A DNA stretch of 64,000 nucleotides from Rhizobium bangladeshense (GTDB lineage: Bacteria > Pseudomonadota > Alphaproteobacteria > Rhizobiales > Rhizobiaceae), in contig NZ_CP071612.1 in the NCBI RefSeq assembly GCF_017357245.1, positions 3,684,001 through 3,748,000 on the forward strand, in the 5' to 3' direction. Shown here one piece after another: positions 1 through 8,084 of the stretch (within the stretch, counting starts at the first letter, position 1; each line of letters starts with the position of its first letter). The position numbers and the translations under genes were made by a program. The notes beneath the pieces are model-generated. The model saw only the letters and a list, made by a program, of their open reading frames with translations, searched no databases and had not been told where the DNA came from.

Positions 1-2
1 TG

Positions 3-89
3 CATACGGCGCTGATGCTTCAGACGATTCTCGGCATCGAAGCAAGGACCATCGCACGCGCCTTCGTCGTTTCGGCGCGGAAGCGATGA
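3..89 (+). pseudogene. Sigma-70 region 4 fragment, out of frame with the next ORF
   Basis: Frame 3 is open from the window edge and reads HTALMLQTILGIEARTIARA followed by FVVSA, which is the region-4 helix-turn-helix of COG4941/ECF42-type sigma factors. It then runs into a TGA at 87-89. The continuation expected for the family (A-M-S-Q-R-L-V-R-A-K) is present but in frame 2, starting at 86. Removing two bases from the GCGCG run at 75-79 would join the two frames. This is the 5' half of the gene in the next entry. Either the gene is broken or the assembly carries a 2-base error. Confidence 0.6.
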
Positions 90-877
90 GCCAGCGGCTG
101 GTGCGGGCCAAGGTGAAGATCCGTGATGCGGGCATTCCGTTCACCATACCGCCTTGGCCCGCGCTGCCTGGGCGGCTTGCCGCCGTGCTTTCGGCGATCT
201 ACGCCGCCTATGGCCTCGGATGGGACGGCCTCGATGGCGAGGAAGCACACCATTCACTTGCCGGCGAAGCGATCTGGCTCGGGCGGACGCTTCTGGCTGT
301 GCTGCCGGATGAGCCGGAAGCGATCGGCCTTCTCTCGCTTATGCTTCACTGCGAAGCCCGCCGCAGTGCCCGTCGTGACGGCAACGGTCGATATGTGCCG
401 CTGGACGAGCAGGATCCGGCCGGCTGGAATGCCATGATGATCGCGGAAGCCGACTCGCTACTGAGCAAGGCCGGCGCCCTAAACCGTTTCGGCCCCTACC
501 AGTGCCAGGCGGCGATACAATCGGTGCATGCGGCGCGGCGCCTCTCGGGGACAACCAACTGGCAAGCGCTGACGACGCTTTACGCCGCGCTGCTGAGGAT
601 GAAGCCGACGCTCGGCGCACGCGTCGCCCAAGCGGCGGTGATCGGCAGAGCTTCAAGCCCGGCCGAAGGCTTGGACCTGCTCGACAGGATCGATCCATGT
701 GCCATCGCGGCCTATCAGCCCTATTGGGCCGTACTGGCCTTTCTTCTCGCAAGCGCCGGCGACGATGCCGCAGCGGCCGATGCCTACATGACCGCGATGG
801 GCCTCAGCGACAGCCCTGCGGTGCGCGCCTTTCTCGCCGAGCGGCTGAAGCAGGCACGCCAGGCAAAGTCGAGCTGA
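86..877 (+). CDS. ECF42-like sigma factor (COG4941), C-terminal TPR-like part
   Basis: The 263-residue frame begins inside sigma region 4 (SQRLVRAKVKIRDAGIPF, residues 2-19) and continues into the helical, TPR-like C-terminal domain that marks COG4941/ECF42 sigma factors. Recognisable family blocks are LSLMLHCEARRSAR (about 83-96), the GPYQCQAAIQSVHA segment (about 136-149) and the final AFLAERLKQAR. A full protein would need roughly 150 more N-terminal residues, off the window and in another frame. ATG 86 is therefore an in-frame methionine rather than a believable start. In this family the sigma gene is usually linked to a DGPF/YCII-related gene; none is visible here. The stop abuts the stop of the convergent OmpA-like gene. 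Family assignment is strong, but integrity is doubtful. Confidence 0.7.
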   Translation: MSQRLVRAKVKIRDAGIPFTIPPWPALPGRLAAVLSAIYAAYGLGWDGLDGEEAHHSLAGEAIWLGRTLLAVLPDEPEAIGLLSLMLHCEARRSARRDGNGRYVPLDEQDPAGWNAMMIAEADSLLSKAGALNRFGPYQCQAAIQSVHAARRLSGTTNWQALTTLYAALLRMKPTLGARVAQAAVIGRASSPAEGLDLLDRIDPCAIAAYQPYWAVLAFLLASAGDDAAAADAYMTAMGLSDSPAVRAFLAERLKQARQAKSS

Positions 878-1909
878 TCATTTCTCGGTCAGCTTCAGTT
901 CGATGCGGCGGTTCGTGGATCGTGCGTCCAGCGAATCACCCGGTGCGATCGGCTGAAATTCGCCGAAGCCGGCCGCAACGAGCCGATCGGCTGGCACGCC
1001 ACGCCCGATCAGGAACTTGACCACGGAAATCGCGCGCTCTGAGGACAGTTCCCAGTTGTCGCGATAGCGGCCGGTTCCCGCAAGCGGCACATTGTCGGTA
1101 TGGCCGTCGACCCGCAGCACCCAGTTGATCTCCGGCGGAATTTCCTTGGCGAGGTCGAGAAGGGCGGCGGCAAGCTTCGCCATCTCCGTTTGCCCTTCCG
1201 GATTGAGATCCGCGCCGCCCGAGGGAAATAGCACCTCCGACTGGAAGACAAAGCGGTCGCCGACGATACGAATATTTTCACGATCCGAAAGGATCTCGCG
1301 CAGGCGGCCGAAGAAGTCGGAGCGGTAGCGGTTCAGCTCCTGCACGCGTGCGGCAAGCGCCACGTTGAGGCGGCTGCCGAGATCGGCGATCTTGGTTTGT
1401 GAGACCCGGTCCTTTTCCTCCGATGCCTGAAGGGCTGCCTCGACGGCGGCGATCTGACTGCGAAGCGCGGCGATCTGCTGGTTCAAGAGTTCGACCTGGT
1501 TGAGCGCCCGCTCACTCACCTGCTTCTGCTCGTCGAGTTCCTGCGTCATCGAACCGATCCGCTTCTGCGCCGCATCCTGGCCGCCGGCGCCGGCATTCAG
1601 CAGCGTCTGCAGCCGCGAACGCTCGCCTTCGGCAGTAGCAAGCGATGCCTGCAGATTGGCAATCGAATCCTGAAGATCCTGATTGCTGCCCTTTTCGAGC
1701 GCGAGCAGCTGCGTCAACTCGTTGATCTGGCTGTTGAGGCGATTGAGCACCTCATCGCGCCCGGTGATCTCCCGGCTGAGGATGAACTGCCCGACGACGA
1801 AGACCGTCAGCAGGAACATGATCGCGATGAGCAGCGTCGACAGCGCATCGACGAAGCCCGGCCAGTAATCCACCGTGCGTTCGCGGCGGCGGTTGCGGGC
1901 AAGTGCCAT
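878..1909 (-). CDS. OmpA/MotB-like peptidoglycan-binding protein
   Basis: This 343-residue inner-membrane protein has a short cytoplasmic N-terminus and one membrane segment (about 19-41) carrying Asp21 in FVDALST, the position of the proton-binding Asp in MotB-type stators. A long coiled coil follows (about 45-190), then a C-terminal OmpA/MotB domain with DGHTDNVPL and the closing motif STNRRIELKL, which bind peptidoglycan. It lies 3 bp downstream of the MotA/TolQ-like gene, so the two very probably form a proton-driven stator complex. No flagellar gene is nearby. The length and coiled coil differ from flagellar MotB, so the cellular role (envelope force transduction, Tol/Exb-like work) is unknown. 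Confidence 0.85.
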   Translation of the reverse strand: MALARNRRRERTVDYWPGFVDALSTLLIAIMFLLTVFVVGQFILSREITGRDEVLNRLNSQINELTQLLALEKGSNQDLQDSIANLQASLATAEGERSRLQTLLNAGAGGQDAAQKRIGSMTQELDEQKQVSERALNQVELLNQQIAALRSQIAAVEAALQASEEKDRVSQTKIADLGSRLNVALAARVQELNRYRSDFFGRLREILSDRENIRIVGDRFVFQSEVLFPSGGADLNPEGQTEMAKLAAALLDLAKEIPPEINWVLRVDGHTDNVPLAGTGRYRDNWELSSERAISVVKFLIGRGVPADRLVAAGFGEFQPIAPGDSLDARSTNRRIELKLTEK

Positions 1910-1912
1910 GGC

Positions 1913-3040
1913 CTACTTGCCCTCGCTCTTTTCTGTCTGGCTCATGCGGTCGCGCTGGCGCTCGGTCCGGTCGCCGCCCCGCTCCTGCAGACCGATGCGC
2001 TCGGCCAGCCGGTCGAGCGTGCGGCGCATTGCTTTCGCCTCGTCCTGCTGCGCTTCGATCCAGTCGCGCAGCATCTGCTGCTCGTTGCGCATATTCTTGA
2101 CGAGACCCTGAATACCTTCGGCAAGGCTTGCCATGGCGGCGACAGAGCGTTGGTTGCCGACACCGCCCTCTTCGGAGACCTTGCGCAGATACTCGGAGAG
2201 AGCGCGCATGTCGTCCGAGGAAGACCCGGCAACGGCCTCGAGCGCTGGCGCCAGATCGGAGCCGACATCGGTAACCGAGGAGAGCCAGTTTTCCAGCTCC
2301 ATGTAGAAGCGATTCTGCGCGCGGCCGGCCTGCAGGTCGAGGAAACCGAGAATGAGCGAACCGGAAAGACCGAGCAGCGAGGAGGAGAAGGCCTGGCCCA
2401 TGCCCGAAAGCGGCATGGAAAGTCCCTCCTTCAGCGCCGAGAGCACGTCTCCCGTGCCGTTCGAGCCGGCATCGAGCGACTGGATGACGGTGCTGATCGA
2501 ACCGATCGTGCCGATGAGGCCCCAGAAGGTGCCGAGCAGGCCGAGGAAGACCAGGAGGCCGATCAGGTAGCGCGAAACGTCACGCGATTCGTCGAGGCGG
2601 GTGGCGATCGAATCGAGGATCGAGCGCAAAGCGGTGGTCGACAGCGCCACAGACGCTGTGCGGCTGCCGATCAGCGCCCGCATCGGCGCAAGCAGCCGGG
2701 GATTGCGGTTGACCTTGTCCGCGCTGCCGGCAGCGCGGAAGGAGTTGAACCAGCGCACTTCGGGGCGAAGCGCCAGCACGTGATTGAAAACAAGGATGAT
2801 CCCGACTGCAAGAACGCCGAGGATCAGGCCGTTGAGGCCCGGATTGTGCATGAAGGCGGTCTGCGTCTGCCGAAAGAGGATCGCGGCAATGAACCCGACG
2901 ATGACGAGGAAAAGCAGCATCGTCCAGAGGAAGGGCATGGGGCTCGAGAGCCTGTAGGTATAACCGCCGGCCGTCTTTTCGGTGGAGCCGATCTCCGCCA
3001 CATTCACATTTTCCATAGGTTCAGCAGCCTCCGAACTCAT
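1913..3040 (-). CDS. MotA/TolQ/ExbB-family proton channel protein
   Basis: This 375-residue protein has about four hydrophobic segments: about 37-58 (PFLWTMLLFLVIVGFIAAIL), 72-92, and two later ones in the conserved channel core, YLIGLLVFLGLLGTFWGLIG and the GMGQAFSSSLLGLSGSLILG block. That core is diagnostic of the MotA/TolQ/ExbB family, which couples proton flow to work across the periplasm. The C-terminal tail is charged and probably helical (DWIEAQQDEAKAMRRTLDRL). It is the first gene of a two-gene unit with the OmpA/MotB-like partner. The start is ATG 3040; a second Met at residue 9 is possible. The partner and mechanism are clear by family, but the physiological role is not. Confidence 0.85.
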   Translation of the reverse strand: MSSEAAEPMENVNVAEIGSTEKTAGGYTYRLSSPMPFLWTMLLFLVIVGFIAAILFRQTQTAFMHNPGLNGLILGVLAVGIILVFNHVLALRPEVRWFNSFRAAGSADKVNRNPRLLAPMRALIGSRTASVALSTTALRSILDSIATRLDESRDVSRYLIGLLVFLGLLGTFWGLIGTIGSISTVIQSLDAGSNGTGDVLSALKEGLSMPLSGMGQAFSSSLLGLSGSLILGFLDLQAGRAQNRFYMELENWLSSVTDVGSDLAPALEAVAGSSSDDMRALSEYLRKVSEEGGVGNQRSVAAMASLAEGIQGLVKNMRNEQQMLRDWIEAQQDEAKAMRRTLDRLAERIGLQERGGDRTERQRDRMSQTEKSEGK

Positions 3041-3127
3041 TGCTGGCGGAGACTAGAGCAACATTGTGCCGAATTGAAGTATGCCGGGGCGAAAACCGTG
3101 ACTTTACAACAGCCGGTTTTTCCCAGG

Positions 3128-3928
3128 TCACTTGGCGGGGATCGGCCGCTTGATCACCTCGATCAGCGCCTTGTGAATGTGCTCGTTGCCGGCGACGATC
3201 GCACCCCCTTCCAGAATGCCCGCTCCACCGTCCCAATCGGTGGCGAAGCCGCCGGCTTCGCGGATCAGCAGGATGCCGGCTGCCATGTCCCAGGGCGCAA
3301 GCTCCGCCTCCCAGAAACCGTCGAAACGTCCTGCGGCGACATGGGCAAGATCGAGCGTCGGCGAGCCCAGGCGGCGGATGCCCGCCACTTCGCCCATCAC
3401 GTGGCGAAGTTCCACCAGGAACTTGCCGTGATTGCGCTTGCCGAGCGCAGGCATGCCGCAACCTATGACGCAATCCGACAGCACGCGGCGCCCAGCCACG
3501 CGCAGGCGCCGGTCATTGAGGAAAGCGCCGCCGCCGCGCTCGGCGGTATAGAGCTCGTCGGTCGCCGGATTGAAGACGACGGCGGCAACGATCTCGCCGT
3601 TGCGCTCAAGCGCAATCGAGACAGCGAAGGCCGGGATGCCGTGCAGGAAGTTCGTCGTCCCGTCGAGCGGGTCGACGATCCAGCGATGCGCGCCGTCCGT
3701 GCCCTTGATCTCCTCGCCTTCCTCGCCGAGGAAGCCGTAGGTCGGACGCGCCTTCATCAGCTCTTCCCTGACTATCTTCTCGGCCTTGCGGTCGGCGGCG
3801 GAAACAAAATCACCCGGTCCCTTCACCGAAACCTGAAGGTTCTGCACTTCGCCGAAATCACGCGCCAGCGATTTTCCTGCCTTGAGAGCGGCCTGAACCA
3901 TGACATTGAGAAGAGCTGAACGGGCCAT
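3128..3928 (-). CDS. Inositol monophosphatase family phosphatase (SuhB-like)
   Basis: A 266-residue protein of the Mg-dependent inositol monophosphatase superfamily. Metal and phosphate ligands are all visible: G-E-E at 68-70, D86-P-L-D89-G-T-T-N-F, and W213-D214-M-A-A-G near the C-terminus. I start at MARSALLNVM because family homology begins there and an AAGGA lies about 10 bases upstream; an in-frame extension to 4015 adds 29 residues with no homology. The likely substrate is myo-inositol-1-phosphate or a related sugar phosphate. In enterobacteria SuhB also affects ribosome biogenesis, but nothing here shows that. The gene stands alone between the stator pair and the divergent TetR gene. 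Confidence 0.88.
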   Translation of the reverse strand: MARSALLNVMVQAALKAGKSLARDFGEVQNLQVSVKGPGDFVSAADRKAEKIVREELMKARPTYGFLGEEGEEIKGTDGAHRWIVDPLDGTTNFLHGIPAFAVSIALERNGEIVAAVVFNPATDELYTAERGGGAFLNDRRLRVAGRRVLSDCVIGCGMPALGKRNHGKFLVELRHVMGEVAGIRRLGSPTLDLAHVAAGRFDGFWEAELAPWDMAAGILLIREAGGFATDWDGGAGILEGGAIVAGNEHIHKALIEVIKRPIPAK

Positions 3929-4102
3929 CGGCGCATTTTCCTTGGGACTGATACGGGACGCGCTCTGCCAGGGGCGGGAAATGTCCCTGAACATGCATGA
4001 CAGGCAGCGCTGCAAAGATTGGCGGCCTCAAGACCACAAAATCGCGGAAATTTCAAGGGGAGGCACGCATGGCGCCGCGCCTCGTCGGAAACCATCAATC
4101 TA

Positions 4103-4124
4103 TTCTGGACAGATCAATCCAGAA
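4103..4124. promoter_or_regulatory. Candidate TetR operator upstream of its own gene
   Basis: A perfect inverted repeat TTCTGGA-N8-TCCAGAA ends 16 bases before the TetR ATG. The core TGGACAGATCAATCCA (4106-4121) matches 11 of 16 positions of a second site at 4762-4777 before the SDR gene. The size and placement fit autoregulation. Confidence 0.55.
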
Positions 4125-4140
4125 ATGCTAGTTGCTGATC

Positions 4141-4719
4141 ATGGCACGACACAAGGAATTCGATCGCGACAACGCGCTGCATGCCGCCATCGGGGTGTTT
4201 TCCGAGCACGGGTATGAGGGCACCTCCACCGACGAACTGCTGAGAGCGATGAAGATCAGCCGGCAAAGCATGTACGACACTTTCGGTGACAAGCGCGGCC
4301 TCTATCTCGAAGCGTTGGAACGCTACAATGCCGACAGCATCGGCAAGATCGTCGCTGACCTTCGCCTTCCCGGCCAACCGATTAAGGCGCTGGAAGGCGC
4401 CCTTGTCGCTTTCGCTTCCCGTCCTGCAGCCGAGGCGAAGCGCGGCTGCCTCGGCGTCAGCGCCATTTGCGAATTCGGCCGCACCGACGCAGAGATCGGG
4501 GCTCTTACCGACAGCGCCGGCCGCGCACTGCATTCCGCCCTGGAAATCCTTCTCAAGCAGGCTCGTAGCGCGGGAGAACTTGCGTACGACATCCAGATCT
4601 CCGATGCCATTCATTTTCTCGGCGCTACGCTATCGGGCATGAAAATCAGTGCCCGCAACGGTGCCTCACCAGAGATACTGCGCCGCATTGCCCGCTTGGC
4701 GGTCAGGAGTCTTCGCTGA
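4141..4719 (+). CDS. TetR/AcrR-family transcriptional regulator
   Basis: A 192-residue repressor. The N-terminal helix-turn-helix is typical of the family: RDNALHAAIGVFSEHGYEGT, then TDELLRAMKISRQSMYDTFG (about residues 9-48), with the signature K-x-x-LY at KRGLY. The C-terminal ligand domain is about 140 residues and its inducer cannot be predicted. I use ATG 4141; a TTG three codons earlier is also in frame. The gene precedes a same-strand SDR oxidoreductase by 76 bases, and matching inverted repeats lie before both, so it probably represses itself and the SDR. Such TetR-SDR pairs commonly respond to small electrophiles or aromatic compounds; that is inference. Confidence 0.88.
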   Translation: MARHKEFDRDNALHAAIGVFSEHGYEGTSTDELLRAMKISRQSMYDTFGDKRGLYLEALERYNADSIGKIVADLRLPGQPIKALEGALVAFASRPAAEAKRGCLGVSAICEFGRTDAEIGALTDSAGRALHSALEILLKQARSAGELAYDIQISDAIHFLGATLSGMKISARNGASPEILRRIARLAVRSLR

Positions 4720-4761
4720 AGAAAGGGATATCGCCAACAAAAATCTTTTCGCGCTCTATTA

Positions 4762-4777
4762 TAGACTAAACGATCCA
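4762..4777. promoter_or_regulatory. Second candidate TetR operator, before the SDR gene
   Basis: TAGACTAAACGATCCA has the half-site pattern TRGAY-N6-RTCYA also found at 4106-4121 and matches that site at 11 of 16 positions. It lies just downstream of an AT-rich stretch (CTATTATAG, 4756-4764) that could hold the -10 element, and 18 bases before the SDR start. Confidence 0.45.
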
Positions 4778-4795
4778 AAAAGAAAGGAAACGCAT

Positions 4796-5536
4796 ATGTC
4801 CCAATCGCTCTCCGGCAAGATCGCCCTCGTCACCGGTGGATCACGCGGCATCGGCGCCGCCATCGTGCGAAGACTTGCTGCCGATGGCGCCGCGGTCGCT
4901 TTCACTTACTCCAGTTCCGAAGCGAGGGCGAAGGCGGTCGTCGAGGAACTGGAAACAGCCGGCGGAAGGGTGCTGTCGATCCATGCTGACAGCGCCGATG
5001 CACAGGCTGTGAGGGACGCTGTCTCGCTGACCGTCAACCGCTTCGGTGGTCTGGACATTCTCGTCAGCAATGCGGGCATTCTAATCCGCAATCCGCTCGA
5101 CGACTACTCGCTAGAGGATTTCGACCGCATGTTCGCGGTCAATGTCCGCGCTGTCTTCGTCGGCGTCCAGGCAGCGGCAAGACATATGAAAGAGGGCGGC
5201 CGCGTCATCACCATAGGCAGCGTCACGGCTGAGCGCAGCGGCTTTCCGACATCGGCGGTCTACAGCATGACAAAGGGCGCCATTGCGTCGATGACCCGCG
5301 GACTTGCCCGCGATCTCGGGCCGCGCGGCATCACCGTCAACAATATCCAGCCCGGCCCGACAGTTACCGAAATGAACCCTAATGAGGAAGATCATGAGCG
5401 CCTCAAGCCGCTGATGGCGCTAGGCCGCCTGGGCGAGGATCGGGAGATCGCAGGTCTCGCCGCTTATCTCGCCAGCGAGGAAGCCGGCTTCGTCACCGGC
5501 GCCAGCCTGACGATCGATGGTGGTTATCTCGCCTGA
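4796..5536 (+). CDS. SDR-family NAD(P)-dependent oxidoreductase
   Basis: A 246-residue classical short-chain dehydrogenase/reductase. It has the cofactor motif TGGSRGIGAA (about 14-23), NAG at about 89-91, a catalytic Ser in GSVTAE, the Tyr/Lys pair in YSMTKG, and the PGPTVTEMN segment. The closing VTGASLTIDGGYLA is typical of FabG-like members. ATG 4796 has a good AGAAAGGAAA ribosome site; the frame extends upstream, but only through the end of the TetR gene. The substrate is unknown. Regulation by the adjacent TetR protein is likely from the shared operator sequence. Confidence 0.88.
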   Translation: MSQSLSGKIALVTGGSRGIGAAIVRRLAADGAAVAFTYSSSEARAKAVVEELETAGGRVLSIHADSADAQAVRDAVSLTVNRFGGLDILVSNAGILIRNPLDDYSLEDFDRMFAVNVRAVFVGVQAAARHMKEGGRVITIGSVTAERSGFPTSAVYSMTKGAIASMTRGLARDLGPRGITVNNIQPGPTVTEMNPNEEDHERLKPLMALGRLGEDREIAGLAAYLASEEAGFVTGASLTIDGGYLA

Positions 5537-5560
5537 CGCGCACGCGTAAGGATTAATGTC

Positions 5561-5586
5561 CCGGCGGCCTCCCCTGATACCGCCGG
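5561..5586. terminator. Stem-loop between convergent SDR and cheB
   Basis: CCGGCGG (5561-5567) pairs with CCGCCGG (5580-5586) around a 12-base loop in the 72-base gap between two gene ends. There is no T-run on either side, so it is a weak candidate for a bidirectional terminator or an RNA end stabiliser. Confidence 0.35.
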
Positions 5587-5608
5587 CCTTGCTCGATTGA
5601 AACAGGTA

Positions 5609-6706
5609 TCAGAACTTCTGCTGCGTGATCAGCACTTCGCGGGCGATCTGATCGAGCGGCAGAATGCGGTCGACCCCTCCCCTGGCGATCGCCTCCTTCG
5701 GCATGCCGAATACAACGGAACTTGCCTCGTCCTGCGCCACCGTGTAGGCGCCCGTCTCATGCATCTCCAGCATGCCACGCGCACCGTCGTCGCCCATGCC
5801 CGTCATGATGATCCCCATGGCGTTCGAGCCGGCCGAACGCGCCGCCGAACGGAAGAGCACATCGACGGAAGGCCGGTGGCGCGAGACCAGCGGCCCTGTC
5901 TTCACGCTTACATAATAACGCGCGCCCTGACGTTCGAGCAGCATGTGCTTGTCACCGGGCGCGATCAGCACATGGCCGCGCAGCACTGGATCGCCGTCGA
6001 CGGCTTCCTTGACCTCGACCTCGCAAAGCCCGTTCAGGCGCTTGGCGAAGGCCGCGGTGAATTTCTCCGGCATATGCTGGACGATCACCACGCCCGGTGC
6101 ATTGGCCGGCAGTTCCTCGAGAAATTCGCGCAGTGCTTCGGTGCCGCCGGTGGAGGCGCCGACGCAGACGACCATCTCCGTCGTCTTCGCCATGGCTCGA
6201 CCCGTCGGCGGTGGCAGCATGGCATCCGCCGTTAGTTTCTTGGCTGGGCCCTCGGCGGAAGCCGAGCGGATGGTTCCGGCGGCGCGGCGCACGGTGGAAA
6301 GCCGCGCATGCGAAGCGCTCTTGACGACTTCGCGAATGCGTATCGCATCATCGGCCAAGCCGTCGGCTGCCCCGATCTTTGATTTGAGAATGACGTCGAC
6401 GGCACCAGCCTCCAGCGCCTGGATCAGCGTTTCCGAGCCCGCTTCCGTCAGCGACGAACACATTACCACTGGGATCGGCCGCTGCGACATCAGCTTGCGC
6501 AGGAAAGTGATGCCGTCCATACGAGGCATCTCCACGTCGAGGGTGATGACGTCGGGAATCTCCTCCTGCAGCCTCCGCGCCGCCACGAAAGGATCGGGTG
6601 CCACCCCCATGATCTCGATATCGGGATCCTGCTCCAGCACATGGGCCAGTGTCTGCCGGACGCTGGCGGAATCGTCGATGATGAGAACGCGGATTTTCTT
6701 GCGCAT
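5609..6706 (-). CDS. cheB: CheB receptor methylesterase/deamidase response regulator
   Basis: The 365-residue protein removes methyl groups from chemoreceptor glutamates when phosphorylated by CheA. Its receiver domain (about 5-120) has DD at 11-12, phospho-acceptor Asp57 in TLDVEMP, and a Lys in LKSK. A linker of about 50 residues follows, then the methylesterase domain with the Ser185 (GASTGG), His211 (VQHMPE) and Asp307 (MTGMGDDG) triad intact. The start is [11 protein letters not shown] at 6706, 8 bases after the cheR stop; the longer frame overlaps cheR and adds unrelated residues. It is the last gene of the chemotaxis operon. Confidence 0.95.
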   Translation of the reverse strand: MRKKIRVLIIDDSASVRQTLAHVLEQDPDIEIMGVAPDPFVAARRLQEEIPDVITLDVEMPRMDGITFLRKLMSQRPIPVVMCSSLTEAGSETLIQALEAGAVDVILKSKIGAADGLADDAIRIREVVKSASHARLSTVRRAAGTIRSASAEGPAKKLTADAMLPPPTGRAMAKTTEMVVCVGASTGGTEALREFLEELPANAPGVVIVQHMPEKFTAAFAKRLNGLCEVEVKEAVDGDPVLRGHVLIAPGDKHMLLERQGARYYVSVKTGPLVSRHRPSVDVLFRSAARSAGSNAMGIIMTGMGDDGARGMLEMHETGAYTVAQDEASSVVFGMPKEAIARGGVDRILPLDQIAREVLITQQKF

Positions 6707-6714
6707 GAATGCCT

Positions 6715-7605
6715 CTAGATACGCTGAAACACCGTGTTCGAAACCTGCTTGAGCGGCAGATCGAAGCCGGTGATCGATTCGGAATGACCGATGAACATAT
6801 AGCCGCCTTTCGCCAAGCAATCACAGAGACGGCTGAGCACACCCGCCTGAGTTTGCTTGTCGAAGTAGATGAGTACGTTGCGGCAGAAGATGACGTTCAT
6901 CGGATCGCCGATCGGATACTTGTCGTCCATCAGATTCATGCGGGCAAAGCCGATCCTGCTGCGCAGTTTGGGCGTGATACGCACTTCCCGCCGATCCGGT
7001 TGCTTGGCTTTCAGCACATATTTGCGCTGCAGGTCGCGCGGCACGGGCGCAATCAGATCTTCCGGATAGATGCCGCGGCGCGCCGTCTGCAACACATCTG
7101 TGGAAAGGTCGGTCGCCAGCACGCTGTAGGAGACATCGTTGCGGCCTTCCGTGAACTCTGCCAGCACCATCGCCATCGTATAGGGTTCGGCTCCGGTCGA
7201 GCACGCCGAGCTCCAGGCGCGGATGGTCCGCACGCCGCTGTTGACGATTGCCGGCAGTGCGACGCTCTGCAGGTAGTCGAAATGCTTTGCTTCGCGGAAG
7301 AAATCGGTTTTGTTCGTCGTCACCACGTCAATCAGGTAGACAGTTTCCTGGGCGAGGCCGTCGTGATTGAACAGGAAGTCGCAATAATCGTCGAAGGTCG
7401 AATGGTTGGTGGCGCGAAGGCGGCGTCTCAGCCGCCCTTCGAGCATCGTCAGTTTGGTCGGCGGCATCTTGATGCCGCTATAGTCGTAGATGAACCGGGC
7501 AAGCTTTTCGAAATTCCGCTTGCTGATCCGGTCGCCCGGCAATTGGGTTTCCACCGCTGCTGCCATACTCATGGAACGCATTACTCCGGGTTGACGCGCG
7601 GTCAT
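6715..7605 (-). CDS. cheR: CheR chemoreceptor methyltransferase
   Basis: A 296-residue SAM-dependent methyltransferase that methylates glutamates of MCPs and opposes CheB. The N-terminal helical CheR_N domain (about 28-85) is followed by the catalytic domain with [15 protein letters not shown] (SAM-binding), a VLATDLS acidic loop, and [13 protein letters not shown]. The start ATG overlaps the cheW stop as ATGA, indicating translational coupling. There is no TPR extension. Its likely substrates are the three MCPs encoded upstream in the same operon. Confidence 0.95.
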   Translation of the reverse strand: MTARQPGVMRSMSMAAAVETQLPGDRISKRNFEKLARFIYDYSGIKMPPTKLTMLEGRLRRRLRATNHSTFDDYCDFLFNHDGLAQETVYLIDVVTTNKTDFFREAKHFDYLQSVALPAIVNSGVRTIRAWSSACSTGAEPYTMAMVLAEFTEGRNDVSYSVLATDLSTDVLQTARRGIYPEDLIAPVPRDLQRKYVLKAKQPDRREVRITPKLRSRIGFARMNLMDDKYPIGDPMNVIFCRNVLIYFDKQTQAGVLSRLCDCLAKGGYMFIGHSESITGFDLPLKQVSNTVFQRI

Positions 7606-8084
7606 GCCGCCGATTGCAGTGCAGAAGCATCCTCGCGCGACAAGAGACGTGCGAGATCGATGATGACGACAAAGCCGTTTTCACGGCGAACGACGCCGGC
7701 GATATAGTCCGAGCGCCAGCGCACGCCGATGTCAGGCGCCGCCTCGATCTGGTCACGCCGGAACGGTGTAACCTCGAAGACGCGGTCGGCGACGAGGCCG
7801 AGCGTTAGCAGCCGGCTTTCCATCGGCACGTCGAGCACGAGCACCCGCGTATGTGGCGTCGGCACCGTCTTCGTCATGCCAAGCTTCAATCGAAGATCGA
7901 TGGTCGGCACGCCCTGCCCGCGCACATCACGCAGACCGAGCAGATAGTCGGGACCATTCGGAATTTTGAAGGCTTCCGCATAGTCGAGGATCTCCCGCAC
8001 GACCTCGACCGGCACAGCAAAAATTTCCTCGCCGAGGCTGAAGGTCACGAATTGCGCTTCCAGAGATGTCGTTGCCATGATCAT
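7602..8084 (-). CDS. cheW: CheW coupling protein (promoter-distal copy)
   Basis: A 160-residue CheW-domain scaffold that links receptors to CheA. Family features are [20 protein letters not shown] at about 12-31, the [16 protein letters not shown] strand-loop, and a C-terminal DLARLLS. The start overlaps the stop of the preceding MCP (ATGA) and the stop overlaps the cheR start, so it sits inside a coupled string. A second CheW is encoded next to cheA; the two are only moderately alike and may pair with different receptors. Confidence 0.93.
   Translation of the reverse strand: MIMATTSLEAQFVTFSLGEEIFAVPVEVVREILDYAEAFKIPNGPDYLLGLRDVRGQGVPTIDLRLKLGMTKTVPTPHTRVLVLDVPMESRLLTLGLVADRVFEVTPFRRDQIEAAPDIGVRWRSDYIAGVVRRENGFVVIIDLARLLSREDASALQSAA

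Noticed and set aside
86..877. Methionine at 86 as a genuine start of a separate small protein
   Set aside because: It falls within the sigma region-4 HTH and continues the homology of the preceding frame, so a frameshift explains it better.
878..3040. Zorya anti-phage system (ZorA/ZorB)
   Set aside because: Only the stator-like pair is present. No ZorC, ZorD or ZorE effector is encoded nearby; the flanks are a sigma factor and an inositol phosphatase family gene.
2150..3919. Long plus-strand open frame (589 codons)
   Set aside because: It runs antisense to the MotA/TolQ-like and inositol-phosphatase genes, has no family motifs and is composed of GC-rich shadow codons.
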